This document shows, in pieces, positions 1-10,967 of a stretch of DNA of 64,000 nucleotides. Position 1 is the stretch's first letter. The number at the start of each line of letters is the position of its first letter. Under the pieces are notes generated by a model that searched no databases, was not told where the DNA came from, and worked only from the letters and a program-made list of their open reading frames with translations. Source of the DNA: Candidula unifasciata. Its lineage: Eukaryota; Mollusca; Gastropoda; Stylommatophora; Geomitridae. Made by a program: the position numbers and the translations under genes. The DNA is taken from contig CAJHNH020002046.1 in the NCBI GenBank assembly GCA_905116865.2, positions 317,501 through 381,500 of the forward strand, given 5' to 3'.

Positions 1-262
1 ATAATTGTAAAGGAGTTTTTAATAAACTTCGTCACCTAGAATACTGAAAACTAATACAGTAGAACCTCGCTTAACGAGCACCTCTCATAACGAGTAATTC
101 GCATAACGAGCAAAACAAATTGTTTAAAAAAATGACTCGCTTAACGAGCGACGTTTCGCATAACGAGTAGCGAGGAGACGGGAAGTCCCGGATTGTGCGC
201 ATGTTACATCAGTCTGTGTTTAGCACTCGTTCCAGTAGTGTCGCTTGTGATCACACATTTTC

Positions 263-992
263 TCAAACTTGTGTTATATTGTGATATATGTACATGAATC
301 CTCCAGGCCTGCAAGATGACCTCTCTGAAGAATTTAAGTTCATCAAGATCCAGTTTCTGCCTCCCATCACCACGCCGTTACTCCAGCCCACGGACCAGTA
401 GTTATTTCTAACTTTAAGAAGCTCTACACTAAAGCACTCTTCGAGCATTGTTTTCAGGTGACTGAAGGGACCAACCTCACTCTCAAAGAGTTTTGGAAAA
501 ACCATTTCCACATCGTTGCCTGCCTCAAGATGATCGACAAGGCGGGAAAGGAGGGGGGGGGGGGAGGGGGTTACCAAGAGAACCCTAACTTCTGCTTGGA
601 AGAAGCTTTGGCCGGAGATCGTTGTCGATTTGTGACTTTGAGGGGTTCGAGACAGTACATGTGGAACCTGTAGTCAACGATATTGTGTCTTTGGCCACTA
701 TCATGGGATTGGAGGTGGATAACAGTGATATCGAAGAGCACAGCCAAGTTTTGGGGGAAAGTTTTGTCAGAGGAGGAGAAGGAGGTAACAGAAAAGCAAC
801 AATCTTCTGGCGAAATAAGAGAAATGCTGAAAGCATGGCAAACTGTTGCATTATACATTGAGAAGCATCACCCTAATAAGGAAGTGGCTATGCGCGTAGC
901 AAATTTATTTAATGATAATGCTGTGTAGCATTTTCGCCAAATTTTGAAGCGTGTGCAAAAACAAATGACTCTGGATATCTTTTTAGTTAAAA
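263..992 (+). pseudogene. Tigger/pogo-type transposase, C-terminal remnant
   Basis: The plus strand reads as the C-terminal half of a Tigger/TIGD1-like DDE transposase, the nuclear enzyme that excises and inserts the element. Recognisable blocks, spread over two frames, are LLQPTDQ near 380, the FKKLYTKALFEHCF-type stretch near 410-450, NLTLKEFWKNHFHIVACLK from 472, and a KHHPNKEVAMR block near 860-890 followed by NLFNDNA. A frameshift falls at the poly-G tract around 553-570 and another near 760. A TAG stop at 926-928 replaces one codon of the conserved tail, after which QMTLDIFLVK can still be read up to the retroelement junction. The N-terminal CENP-B-type DNA-binding region is absent. It is non-functional. 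Confidence 0.85.
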
Positions 993-2783
993 TGTATATC
1001 TCTTGGAGATATATTCAGGGAGTTATTTGAGGTTTCTTGGAAACCGATTTACTCCTTGCCCAAGTATACAAGGGACTTCTTTTGTACCAACGCCTGAAGT
1101 GTCTAAGTGACGCTATTCTCCTTGCCAGCTTCTCAAGCGTCCAGATGTGTTAATCTGTGCCTGTATAAATTTCACTTTTCAAGGCAATCTGGAATGTCTC
1201 AGTTTTTACATATGCTTGGGTAAGTTAATTATAGTTTACGAGTACCTAGAATGATGTCTGTAAAGTAGTCACTGCTGTAGAGAAATCAGTATCGGCTGTG
1301 TTATCTCACTTAGTTCGACCGTTCTTGATCGCTAGAGTAGCGGATTCGAACGTAGATCTTCCACTGTACAGACTAAATAGCTTATGCCCTCAATAAACCA
1401 CCCATACTGATAAAATTTAATACCCTTACAAAGATGTACGTTTGAAACTACTAGAGAATCTGTACATACGAAATGGGGACAGAATTGGGTCAGGGCTGTG
1501 TTAATCAAAGTATGTGTGTGTTTGACCCAGATCAATGAGTGCTGGGGCGGTTGGGAAAGCTAGTGAATGCAGGTACTGACAGTAAATATTGGTGTCTGTG
1601 TGCAGAGTGAGGGGGAGAGGGAGAGTGATATATGTGTTAGACCACTTTATCTATCTCCACTGTATATCTGACTTGCCTTCTCTTGCACTAAACAGACAGA
1701 TAAATATAGGAGACTTATGTCTTTTGGTCTGGAGAGGCAATCTGAGGAATGAAACAGGAGAGCAGGGAGGAGTCAGCAGATGGGGGTTGATGACTGATGC
1801 TTGCTCTGTCTTTCCTGTCAAGATGTTACCCTCTTGGTGATGACTAATGTTGAGTTATTTTCTTGACAGGATGTATATTTTCTGAAGAGCTGGCAGAAGA
1901 TTCACAGTCCAACCAACATCCACCAACCATCAAACCACCAGAAACAACTTGTTACCCACCAGCTAACACCTGTGAAGGTTCCTGACATCTCCAACATGTG
2001 GGAGATGGTACCTCAAACAGCTACCAGTGCTAGAGCTTAATGTGGCTCAAAGACATTGTGTGTCCTTACTGGTGATAGAGACTTGCTAAATACCGGTACA
2101 GTTGCTGTGTCCTATATAGTGAAGTACTCTTACTACTTGATCCAGTGGAGCAGAATTCCCAGAGTCAAAGACAGTCGAATCATCCGGAGCTGAGGGAGGC
2201 ATCATAGACAGAAAGAAGAGAAGATAAGTCTGATGCTTCGCATGATGTTGTGTTCCTCACAGCTCCTAGATTGTCCAGTGATGACAAGATGTCATCTCCA
2301 AGACCTTCTGTCTGTGTAGTATCTTTGTGATTTGGACATGATATCCTGAGATCTGGCATTTGTCTCACTTTTATATATCTAATTTATATTGATTACATAC
2401 ATTCATTTTCATGGCTGACTTAGGTGTCTCTATTTCACCTTTTTAAGTGTTTAGCAGTTGTGTATGTATGTGTATCTTCATTATATGTGTTAACATGGTT
2501 ATGATAATGAACTATCATAACCTGGGGGCTTTCTTTAGTAAGTAGTGGGGGTGTCCAGCCAAGTGTGCCTAGAAATATTATATATATATATATATATACT
2601 GACATATTTTGTAGTGCCAATACTTGAGTTGCCCTACTCCAGAGATAAGTTGATCGTATATTGGCCACGGGGAATCCCTTAGACCAATACGAGCCAAACG
2701 ACTCAACATAATTATCTCTGAGTGCTGTTGGTTCTGAAGGAGAAATCCTTACATTAGGCACGCGACAGGAGTGATATGTGACA
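993..2783 (+). repeat. 5' LTR of gypsy-type element, truncated at its 5' end
   Basis: This block is repeated almost exactly at 7072-8726, with about ten substitutions and a few 1-bp indels by eye. It lacks the first 192 bp present in the 3' copy (6880-7071), which include the TATA-like stretch, so its promoter is probably lost. It keeps about 134 bp (near 2492-2625) missing from the 3' copy, including a (TA)n run at 2580-2597. It ends TATGTGACA. An 83-codon open frame at 1589-1840 recurs at 7668-7919 because it lies inside the LTR; it resembles nothing known to me. Confidence 0.9.
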
Positions 2784-2807
2784 GAACAACATATCCCCAA
2801 AAATCTG

Positions 2808-2825
2808 TGGTCTCGTCGTGGGATT
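2808..2825 (+). other. candidate primer binding site of the gypsy element
   Basis: The 18 bases starting TGGTCTCGTCGTGGGATT would pair with a tRNA 3' end in CCA preceded by a plausible T-arm/acceptor sequence. It lies 24 nt after the LTR end, farther than is common, and I could not name the tRNA. Tentative. Confidence 0.35.
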
Positions 2826-3100
2826 GTTTTGTACACTGTTCAATCTTTAAATTTGCTGGTGATCTTGGCCAGGAGTTGTTCAGTGTTTGTTTTTTGTTAA
2901 CACAGTTGTGACCATTCTGGGTCAGTTCTTAGAGTATACTCCTAGGAGTGATTTGTAATCATTGTGGTGTTTTGTGGTGTTCAAGTACATTGGGTTAGGT
3001 ACAACCTTGGTTGGTGGTGATAATTTAATCTATTGTTGATTATATTTACATTGTTGGTGACAATATATTTTGTTGTGGACTGTTAGATTGACAAGACAGC

Positions 3101-4411
3101 ATGTCGCAGTCAAAAATTTCCATACAGGAATTGAAGGACATGGCTGTCCAGATGGGATTGGAGGGTAAAGAAATGACCGAGTGGATTAAAACCACGGAAC
3201 GTGAGATGAGGATGGAAGCCCGTGAGGCTGAGAGACTCAGAATTGAGGCAGAGAGAGAAAGCGAAAAGAAAGACTCCGAATTGAATCTGAGAGGATTCAA
3301 GAAACTGAACGACTCAGAATTGAATCTGAGAGGATTCAGAGTCTGAAAGACTCCGATTGAGTCTGAGAGGGAGTCAGAAAGAATGAAGTTGGAACAGGAG
3401 GTGAGGTTAAGAGAATTGGAACTTCAGGCTCAGAGAGAGGGTAATAGACCCAGATCTCCAACACCTGATATTGATGGTGCATCAACGCACAGTAGCTCAG
3501 CTCAAGCGATGAACTTTCCTATGCCAGTCTTCGACCCGAAGGCTGAAAATATTGAACAGTACCTAGACCGATTTGGCAAATTGGCATCTTTGTACAACTT
3601 GGAAAGGAACATGTACACGCTGAAGTTGGCTCAAGGTTTGAGGGGTGAGGCATACGAGATTTATCAACGGATGCCCACCGGTACTGAGACTGATTATGAT
3701 GCATTGTGTCAGGCTTTGCTGAAACGTTTCGAACTTAATGCTGCGACATACAGACAGAAGTTCAGAAATGAGAGAAAGATGACAGGGGAGAACTATCCTC
3801 AGTTCGCCAGTCGCCTTCAGGGATATTTGACCAGGTGGAGGGAAATGTCTGGATACTCCTCTTCTTTTGAAGATTTACAGGAGATGATCCTAACGGAACA
3901 ACTCCGAGAGACATTACCTCGCCCTATGCAAACCTTCCTGACGGAGAATGGTGCTGACAGACTGAGTGAGATGTTGATGTATGCTGAGAGGTATGAGATG
4001 GCACATAAAGAAGTGTGTATAGGTGGGAAACCCAAGGCCCAGGGCCAAGGGAAAAATAATGGTAATGGTCATAAAACCCATCCAAATGAATCCCCTAAAA
4101 AGAATTCATCCCAAGCACAACCCCAGAACCCCTCAAAAGTTCAGGGAACACAACATAGACAACCCTTTAATGGCCCTAAAAAGCCTTACTGCCATATTTG
4201 TAAGAATAATAACCACTGGACTAAGGAATGTAAATCCAAACAGTCAGGGAATTTACAAGTATCAGCTTTGTTGTCTACTGTAGTACCTTCTACCCAGGAA
4301 CAATTGTACAATGGTTCCAATAGGCCTCCTGTGGTAGAGAGGGTCTGGGCTAATGGATATTCTCTAAATTGTCTGTATGATAGTGGTTTGTCATATACGG
4401 CTGTGTGGTGA
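3101..4411 (+). pseudogene. gag: gypsy-type gag with zinc knuckle and start of protease
   Basis: This is the structural gene of the LTR element, which packages its RNA in cytoplasmic particles. From ATG 3101 the frame opens with a charged coiled-coil-like segment rich in E and R, meets one in-frame TGA at 3344-3346, and continues in the same frame through 4411. Around 3270-3345 the coiled-coil pattern is better in the +1 frame, suggesting two compensating indels. The middle has the helical retrotransposon gag pattern (VFDPKAENIEQYLDRF, then YRQKFRNERK). A CCHC zinc knuckle is encoded at 4190-4231 (CHICKNNNHWTKEC). The frame ends just after YDSGLS, which fits the active-site DSG of the retroviral-type aspartic protease. 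Confidence 0.85.
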
Positions 4412-6549
4412 GGCCAGAGTTTGTAAAACCTGATCAGTATACTGGCAGATTCATAGAGCTCCAATGTGCCACATTGGATGCTAAACCTTTAAACTTGCCT
4501 ATTGCTAAGATTAAGGTCCGTTCAAAGTATGTCTCGGGGGTAATTGAGGCTGCAGTGCTCGAACACTGTACCTTTGATTTAATTCTTGGCGCTACTTATG
4601 TATTTTTAGCAGAGCCGAAGAAACCTTCAGAGCATCTTGCTGCGGTGACCACCCGAGCACAACATAAAAGTGCCTTAGAGGATTCTCCTCATGTAAATCC
4701 TCTTCCTGAGGAAATTAAGGTGGCCCAAAGTAGTGACCCAACCCTTAAGGCATGTTTTAAAAAGTTAACTGCAAGTCACAATCCCCCTTTGAAGAAAGAA
4801 TTCTTCATGAAAGGTAAGTTGCTTTACAGATGGGCAAGTGACAAGTATACAGAGCACAGTCAACTTGTAGTACCCAAAACATATAGACAGCAGATTCTCC
4901 AGATGGGGCACACTATAGCCTATAGTGCCCATATGGGAATACATGCAACGACACAACGCATTGCCTGTCATTACTTTTGGCCAGGTATGTCAGCAGATAT
5001 CATGCGTTATGTCAAATCCTGTCCGGAGTGCCAGAAGGTAGCTCCCAAAGGCAGGAATGCACCAGTCGGACTGGGGGAAACCCCTGTCACCTCCACACCT
5101 TTTGAAAGGGTGGCGGTCGATTTGGTTGGACCACTTCCTCTCACAAAGAAGAAGAATGCTTACATATTGACCTTGGTCGACTGTTGTTCAGGGTATCCGG
5201 AGGCTGTTGCACTTCGGAGGATTGACAGTAAGACTGTGGCAGAGGCATTGATGAGCATTTTCACCAGAGTGGGATTCCCTTCGCAGATATTGACAGACAA
5301 TGGATCTCAGTTTAAAGGGAAACTAATGGAGGAAGTGTTTCAGATAATCAAGTCTCAACACATTTGCACCAGTCCATACCGACCCCAAGCGAACGGCCAG
5401 AATGAGCGGTTCAATGGAACGTTGGTATCGCTTCTGAGAAGATTAACCCAGGAAAAGCCAGAGAGGTGGGACGAGTATCTGTCTGCAGCACTATTCGCCT
5501 ACCGGGAAGTACCCAATGCCTCTACTGGATTTCCACCTGCGACCTTGGTGTTCGGAAGACCCATTTCTGGACCCTTGGCCATTCTCAGGAAGACATGGAC
5601 AGACGAGGGGGCAGATGATTCCTTGAAAACCATATCACAGTATGTGCAGGAACTCAAGGAAAGGTTAAAGCTAGGGTGGGACCTGGCTAAAGAGAACTTG
5701 ATTCGTGCACGTAAGAGGTACGCTGCACATTTCAACCGGAAGACGAAGGAACGATGTCTTGAGGTTGGAGATAGGGTGCTTTTGCTGCTACCATCAGGGA
5801 AGTCTAAGTTAGAGTTAGCTTGGGGAGGCCCTTATACGGTGGTAGAGAAGATATCCAGGATCCATTATAAGATCAACATTAAAGGTAAGTCAAAGGTCTA
5901 TCACATTAATCTCCTCCGGAAATACAACGAGAGAGAGGTAAGTGACACACCGACCCTCTTGACACTTTCTGTAGCTATGGAGGTGGAAGGTGGAGAAGCC
6001 ACAGCTGTGGAATATCCTCTTCACCCCAGGGAGACCTATAAAGATGTAGAGGTTAACCCAACTCTCTCTGTCTCTCAGAAACAAGCTATAGAGCAACTCT
6101 TGTCAGAGTATAACTCTGTCCTGAGAGTTAAGCCAGGGCAAACTTCATTATTGGAGTATGATACGACATTGGTTCCTGTTGAGCCTTTCAGTCAATGCCC
6201 TGTGCAAGCTCCTCTTTTTAAAGAGGAATGGAGTAAACCTCCAGACCATCAGGAGGACCAGAAGGTGAAGAATTTTCAATTCACACCAGGGTTCCTACCT
6301 GTGTTTGTTGGAGCACATAGTGACGAGGGGAGGATTATCCTTCCGAACCTCGCGAAGGATCAGACGGGAGGGATTATATCCCACATGCCTCGACGACCTT
6401 CCTGTGTGACTACTGATGTAGGAGACACACCGGTATATTTCCTGAATATGACAGGAGTACCAGGATGGTGTGTAGGTTTATTCAGCCAACCCGATCGGGG
6501 GGTTCGGTCTGAACCTACATCTTTGCATGTACCTGGCAGGGATCAGTGA
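4405..6549 (+). pseudogene. pol: gypsy-type pol: protease end, integrase, then linker; no RT/RNase H
   Basis: The frame overlaps gag by 7 bp in another phase, which splits the protease: DSG is in gag, while the ILG-type end is near residues 60-62 here. Next comes a complete-looking integrase: zinc-binding H176, H180, C206, C209; catalytic D239, D298 and E334 (35 residues between the last two, the DD35E spacing); and a C-terminal GPY motif at 475-477. Residues 545-590 (YKDVEV, LSEYNSVLRVKPGQT, LLEYDTTL) resemble the linker that precedes reverse transcriptase in gypsy elements. Integrase-before-RT order is known from the Gmr1 group of Ty3/gypsy elements. No RT or RNase H motif follows; the last ~125 residues are unrecognised. 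The copy cannot be autonomous. Confidence 0.85.
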
Positions 6550-6859
6550 TACATGGATGGAGTCATCAGTCTTAGGTCTTCAGGGCCATCGACTGATTCT
6601 ATATAGATTCCTTGTTGAGTAGTATTGTATAGTGGTCATAGGTTTCTCTATTTTCACATGAATTGTCATTATTGTATATATTTCATCTGTCTCTGAGAGG
6701 TTGGTTTGGTCAACCCTTTGATTCAGAGCAGATTTCTTGAGCCGCCATCCCTTGTCTGATAATTCACAGACTGAAGGTGATGAGCAAGCTGAAAGTAGTG
6801 AGTCCATAGATGTGTAGATGGCTGATCATTTTTCATTCGCGTAGTACGCTCTTCCCTTT

Positions 6860-6876
6860 GGGGGGGGGGGGGGGGG
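6860..6876 (+). other. polypurine tract (17 G) before the 3' LTR
   Basis: A run of 17 G lies 3 nt before the TGTCGTG that starts the 3' LTR. Position and composition suit the plus-strand primer of reverse transcription, although an all-G tract is unusual and may have expanded. Confidence 0.6.
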
Positions 6877-6879
6877 TAC

Positions 6880-8726
6880 TGTCGTGAAATGATAGCCATT
6901 ACGCATCGGTCTGTAAGGCTGATAACCTGTCTTACCTGTAATCTGCACAAAATTCAAACTTGGACTCGCCCAGAAATATATAGTCCCTTATATCTATATA
7001 TATAGGCCTGTATTGGACAACATTATTATGTCTGCCTTTTCTGGTTACTTTAACTAAACTCCACTTTTAAATGTATATCTCTTGGAGATATATTTAGGGA
7101 GTTATTTGAGGTTTCTTGGAAACCGATTTACTCCTTGCCCCAGTATACAAGGGACTTCTTTTGTACCAACGCCTGAAGTGTCTAAGTGACGCTTTCTCCT
7201 TGCCAGCTTCTCAAGCGTCCAGATGTGTTAATCTGTGCCTGTATAAATTTCACTTTTCAAGGCAATTTGGAATGTCTCAGTTTTTACATATGCTTGGGTA
7301 AGTTAATTATAGTTTACGAGTACCTAGAATGATGTCTGTAAAGTAGTCACTGCTGTAGAGAAATCAGTATCGGCTGTGTGATCTCACTTAGTTCGACCGT
7401 TCTTGATCGCTAGAGTAGCGGATTCGAACGTAGATCTCCACTGTACAGACTAAATAGCTTATGCCCTCAATAAACCACCCATACTGATAAAAATTTAATA
7501 CCCTTACAAAGATGTACGTTTTAAACTAACTAGAGAATCTGTACATACGAAATGGGGACAGAATTGGGTCAGGGCTTTGTTAATCAAAGTATGTGTGTGC
7601 TTGACCCAGATCAATGAGTGCTGGGGCGGTTGGGAAAGCTAGTGAATGCAGGTACTGACAGTAAATATTGGTGTCTGTGTGCAGAGTGAGGGGGAGAGGG
7701 AGAGTGATATATGTGTTAGACCACTTTATCTATCTCCACTGTATATCTGACTTGCCTTCTCTTGCACTAAACAGACAGATAAATATAGGAGACTTATGTC
7801 TTTTGGTCTGGAGAGGCAATCTGAGGAATGAAACAGGAGAGCAGGGAGGAGTCAGCAGATGGGGGTTGATGACTGATGCTTGCTCTGTCTTTCCTGTCAA
7901 GATGTTACCCTCTTGGTGATGACTAATGTTGAGTTATTTTCTTGACAGGATGTATATTTTCTGAAGAGCTGGCAGAAGATTCACAGTCCAACCAACATCC
8001 ACCAACCATCAAACCACCAGAAACAACTTGTTACCCACCAGCTAACACCTGTGAAGGTTCCTGACATCTCCAACATGTGGGAGATGGTACCTCAAACAGC
8101 TACCAGTGCTAGAGCTTAATGTGGATCAAAGACATTGTGTGTCCTTACTGGTGATAGAGACTTGCTAAATACCGGTACAGTTGCTGTGTCCTATATAGTG
8201 AAGTACTCTTACTACTTGATCCAGTGGAGCAGAATTCCCAGAGTCAAAGACAGTCGAATCATCCGGAGCTGAGGGAGGCATCATAGACAGAAAGAAGAGA
8301 AGAGAAGTCTGATGCTTCGCATGATGTTGTGTTCCTCACAGCTCCTTTTGTCCAGTGATGACAAGATGTCATCTCCAAGACCTTCTGTCTGTGTAGTATC
8401 TTTGTGATTTGGACATGATATCCTGAGATCTGGCATTTGTCTCACTTTTATATATCTAATTTATATTGATTACATACATTCATTTTCATGGCTGACTTAG
8501 GTGTCTCTATTTCACCTTTTTAAGTGTTTAGCAGTTGTGTATGTATGTGTATCTTCATTATATGTGTTGAGTTGCCCTACTCCAGAGATAAGTTGATCGT
8601 ATATTGGCCACGGGGAATCCCTTAGACCAATACGAGCCAAACGACTCAACATAATTATCTCTGAGTGCTGTTGGTTCTGAAGGAGAAATCCTTACATTAG
8701 GCACGCGACAGGAGTGATATGTGACA
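6880..8726 (+). repeat. 3' LTR of gypsy-type element
   Basis: It begins TGTCGTG and ends GTGACA, giving short inverted ends with the usual TG...CA. Its first 192 bp have no counterpart in the 5' copy and include a TATA-like stretch at 6990-7007. It lacks about 134 bp found in the 5' LTR (junction near 8568). Tigger sequence resumes at 8727. Because the outer end of the 5' LTR is gone, no target duplication can be read. Confidence 0.85.
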
Positions 8727-8912
8727 TTCACTCTCCTTAACAATATGTATATAATTTTCTTTGACTAAACGTTATACATAGCATTTTGTGAGTATTTTTT
8801 TCGACATGGAACGCATTATCGTATTTTACAATAATTTATATGAGAAAAATTGTTTCGCATAACGAGTGTTTCGCTTAACGAGTATGATTCTGGAACGCGA
8901 GGTTCCACTGTA

Positions 8913-9039
8913 CTAAACTCGCTTTGTTTATACATCATTTTTGTCAAATAGATAGCGTATTAATTATTTTTTTTTTGTTTTTGCTAGTGCTGCTACAGTT
9001 ACTGTTGTTGTCGATGCTGCTGATGGACTGTTATTATTA

Positions 9040-9070
<31 letters not shown>

Positions 9071-9074
9071 AGTA
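8913..9074. repeat. AT-rich sequence with (TTA)n microsatellite
   Basis: No gene is visible. A T run at 8968-8976 is followed by an imperfect TTA/TTG repeat at about 9029-9070. A related ATT/GAT repeat lies at 9321-9384. Confidence 0.7.
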
Positions 9075-9330
9075 ATTAACAACGATTGCTTGAAAGAAGC
9101 TAATGAAAGTAGATATCTGTATACAACAATAAGAAAGAGACAAACACTGTTCTTTTGCCACATAATGAGAATGGAAAAGGGGTAGAGGAAGACCAAGAGA
9201 GATGATGCTGGATGGGCTGAAACGATGGCATGGAGGGATATCATCAAGAGAGCTGTTCCAGGCAACCAAGGATTGTGATCTGTGGAGACGCATGAGCGCC
9301 TACGCCAGTTGGTAAGAAACATGATGATGA
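9075..9330 (+). mobile_element. LINE 3' end fragment (tail type alpha)
   Basis: The plus strand encodes the typical end of a non-LTR retrotransposon polyprotein: FCHIMRMEKG, then RGRPRERMMLDGLKRWHG and a final DLWRRM before a short 3' end. Diverged copies of the same tail lie at 21385-21540, 22780-23120, 55835-56065 and 63330-63600. Only this fragment of the element remains. Confidence 0.6.
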
Positions 9331-9487
9331 TGATGATAATGATGATGATAATGATTAATATTTTTATTATTATTATTATTATTATGTTGACTGCATCGCC
9401 CATTGATGACTGTAAACACGTGAGTCTAGCATAATATGTCCATACACTCTACAATTATTATAATGTTTACATAAATAATGGGTAGGC

Positions 9488-9720
9488 GTCTGTGGCTCAG
9501 GCGTTGCGAACGCACTTCGTAATGCCGGGGTGCCGGTTTGGACCCCCAGCTGCGGGTCTTGCGCCTTGCGTTGGTTTTGACAGTAGAATCGAGAAGCTGA
9601 CCGTCCAGAAAGCAAAGGGCAAACTACTGGACGTAAACTTGCCTAGAAAAACCACAACAGCCAAAAAAAACTGCTGGGGTTGGTTCTGCAACGTCCTGTA
9701 AAGGATTCGCAACAAACTAA
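9488..9720 (+). mobile_element. tRNA-derived SINE-3 copy
   Basis: A tRNA-like head has A-box TGGCTCAGGCGTTGCGA and a B-box near GGTTTGGACCC. The body contains TGCGTTGGTTTTGACAG and ends GTCCTGTAAAGGATTCGCAA. The same structure recurs at 35352-35572 and, shortened, at 62834-62990. Confidence 0.65.
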
Positions 9721-9728
9721 GGAAATAG

Positions 9729-9988
9729 GAGCCGCCCTAGTGTAGCGGCTAGATGCTGGCTTGAGAATACGAAGGTCGTGGGTTCAGGTCGTGACGGAGC
9801 CGGACTTTAGGAGAAAAAAAATGATCATGGCTCTCAGGTCCACCCATTCTTAAATAGCTAATAGGTAACTTCCGGGGAAGTAAAGGTGGCCGGTGTGGTG
9901 CTAACCACATCACCCACTGAGTACCGGTTGGTCAATAAAATATACGTCTAGCCCTTAAACCCGTTATGCTTGAAGGTGTGGAAAAGGG
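9729..9988 (+). mobile_element. tRNA-derived SINE-1 copy with expanded tail
   Basis: It has the SINE-1 order: tRNA-like head (GTAGCGGCTAGATGC, GGTCGTGGGTTCAGGTC), a conserved AAGTAAAGGTGGCCGGTGTG core, and a GGAAAAGGGTCC tail. The tail runs into the 38-bp array at 9989-10482, and the usual SINE end (TCCTTTACATTACTT) only appears at 10483-10497. Confidence 0.8.
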
Positions 9989-10482
9989 TCCTATATATCC
10001 AATACGCCTAAAGGCGCGGAAAAGGGTCCTACATATCCAATACGCCTAAAGGTGGGGAAAGGGGTCCTATATATCCAATACGCCTAAAGGCGCGGAAAGG
10101 GGTCCTATATATCCAATACGCCTAAAGGCGCGGAAAGGGGTCCTATATATCCAATACGCCTAAAGGTGGGGAAAGGGGTCCTATATATCCAATACGCCTA
10201 AAGGCGCGGAAAGGGGTCCTATATATCCAATACGCCTAAAGGCGCGGAAAGGGGTCCTATATATCCAATACGCCTAAAGGTGGGGAAAGGGGTCCTATAT
10301 ATCCAATACGCCTAAAGGTGGGGAAAGGGGTCCTATATATCCAATACACCTAAAGGCGCGGAAAGGGGTCCTATATATCCAATACGACTAAAGGCGCGGA
10401 AAGGGGTCCTATATATCCAATACGCCTAAAGGTGGGGAAAAGGGTCCTATATATCCAATACGCCTGAAGGTATGGTAAAGGT
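9989..10482. repeat. 38-bp minisatellite, 13 copies, made from a SINE-1 tail
   Basis: The unit starts TCCTATATATCCAATACGCC and continues with TAAAGG, a variable CGCGG or TGGGG, and AAAGGGG. The 494 bp equal 13 units. The unit corresponds to the 3' tail of SINE-1, so the array arose by tandem duplication inside this SINE copy. Confidence 0.9.
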
Positions 10483-10527
10483 CCTTTACATTACTTAACA
10501 TAGATATTCGACGAATTAAAGTTACAG

Positions 10528-10967
10528 AAAGCAAATGTAACGCTTTCATACCGATGTATGTAGTTCTCATTACCATGTTGCCTGTCTCAAAGCAAATGTA
10601 ACGCTTTCATGGCGATGTATGTAGTTCTGCTTACAATGTTGCCAGTGTCAAAGAAAATGTAACGCTTTCATGGCGATGTATGTAGTTCTCCTTACAATGT
10701 TGCCAGTGTCAAAGAAAATGTAACGCTTTCATGGTGATGTATACAGTTCTCATTACAATTTTGCCTTTCCTAAAGCAAATGTAACGCTTTCATGGTGATG
10801 TATATATTTCTCATTACAATTTTGCCTGTCTCAAAGCTAATGTAACGCTTTCATTCCGGTGTATATAGTTCTTATTATAATGTTGCCAGTGTTAAAGCAA
10901 ATGTAACGCTTTTCATGCGATGAATATTGTTCTCATTACAATGTTGCCAGACTCAAAGCAAATGTGG
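10528..10967. repeat. 61-bp minisatellite, about 7 copies
   Basis: The unit begins AAAGCAAATGTAACGCTTTC and continues with a variable GATGTATGTAGTTCT and a TTACAATGTTGCC segment. Units differ by several substitutions, so the array is older than the adjacent 38-bp one. It shares no obvious motif with the SINE. Confidence 0.9.

Larger units (their letters stand above)
57..8910 (+). mobile_element. Tigger/pogo-type DNA transposon interrupted by an LTR retrotransposon
   Basis: The two ends are inverted copies: position 57 begins CAGTAGAACCTCGCTTAACG and position 8910 ends a sequence whose reverse complement begins CAGTGGAACCTCGC. Both ends carry repeated CTTAACGAG/CATAACGAG motifs. A TA dinucleotide lies directly outside each end (55-56 and 8911-8912), the target duplication expected for Tc1/mariner/pogo elements. 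Transposon DNA occupies 57-992 and 8727-8910, about 1.1 kb. A full Tigger is usually over 2 kb, so the N-terminal half of the transposase gene is missing. The central 993-8726 is a younger LTR element inserted near the 3' end of the transposase reading frame. Confidence 0.9.

Noticed and set aside
1589..1840. 83-codon frame identical at 7668-7919
   Set aside because: Identity is explained by LTR duplication. There is no similarity to retroelement accessory proteins that I recognise.
6550..6860. Search for an env-like gene in the gypsy element
   Set aside because: No frame with a signal peptide, fusion peptide or membrane anchor was seen between pol and the 3' LTR.
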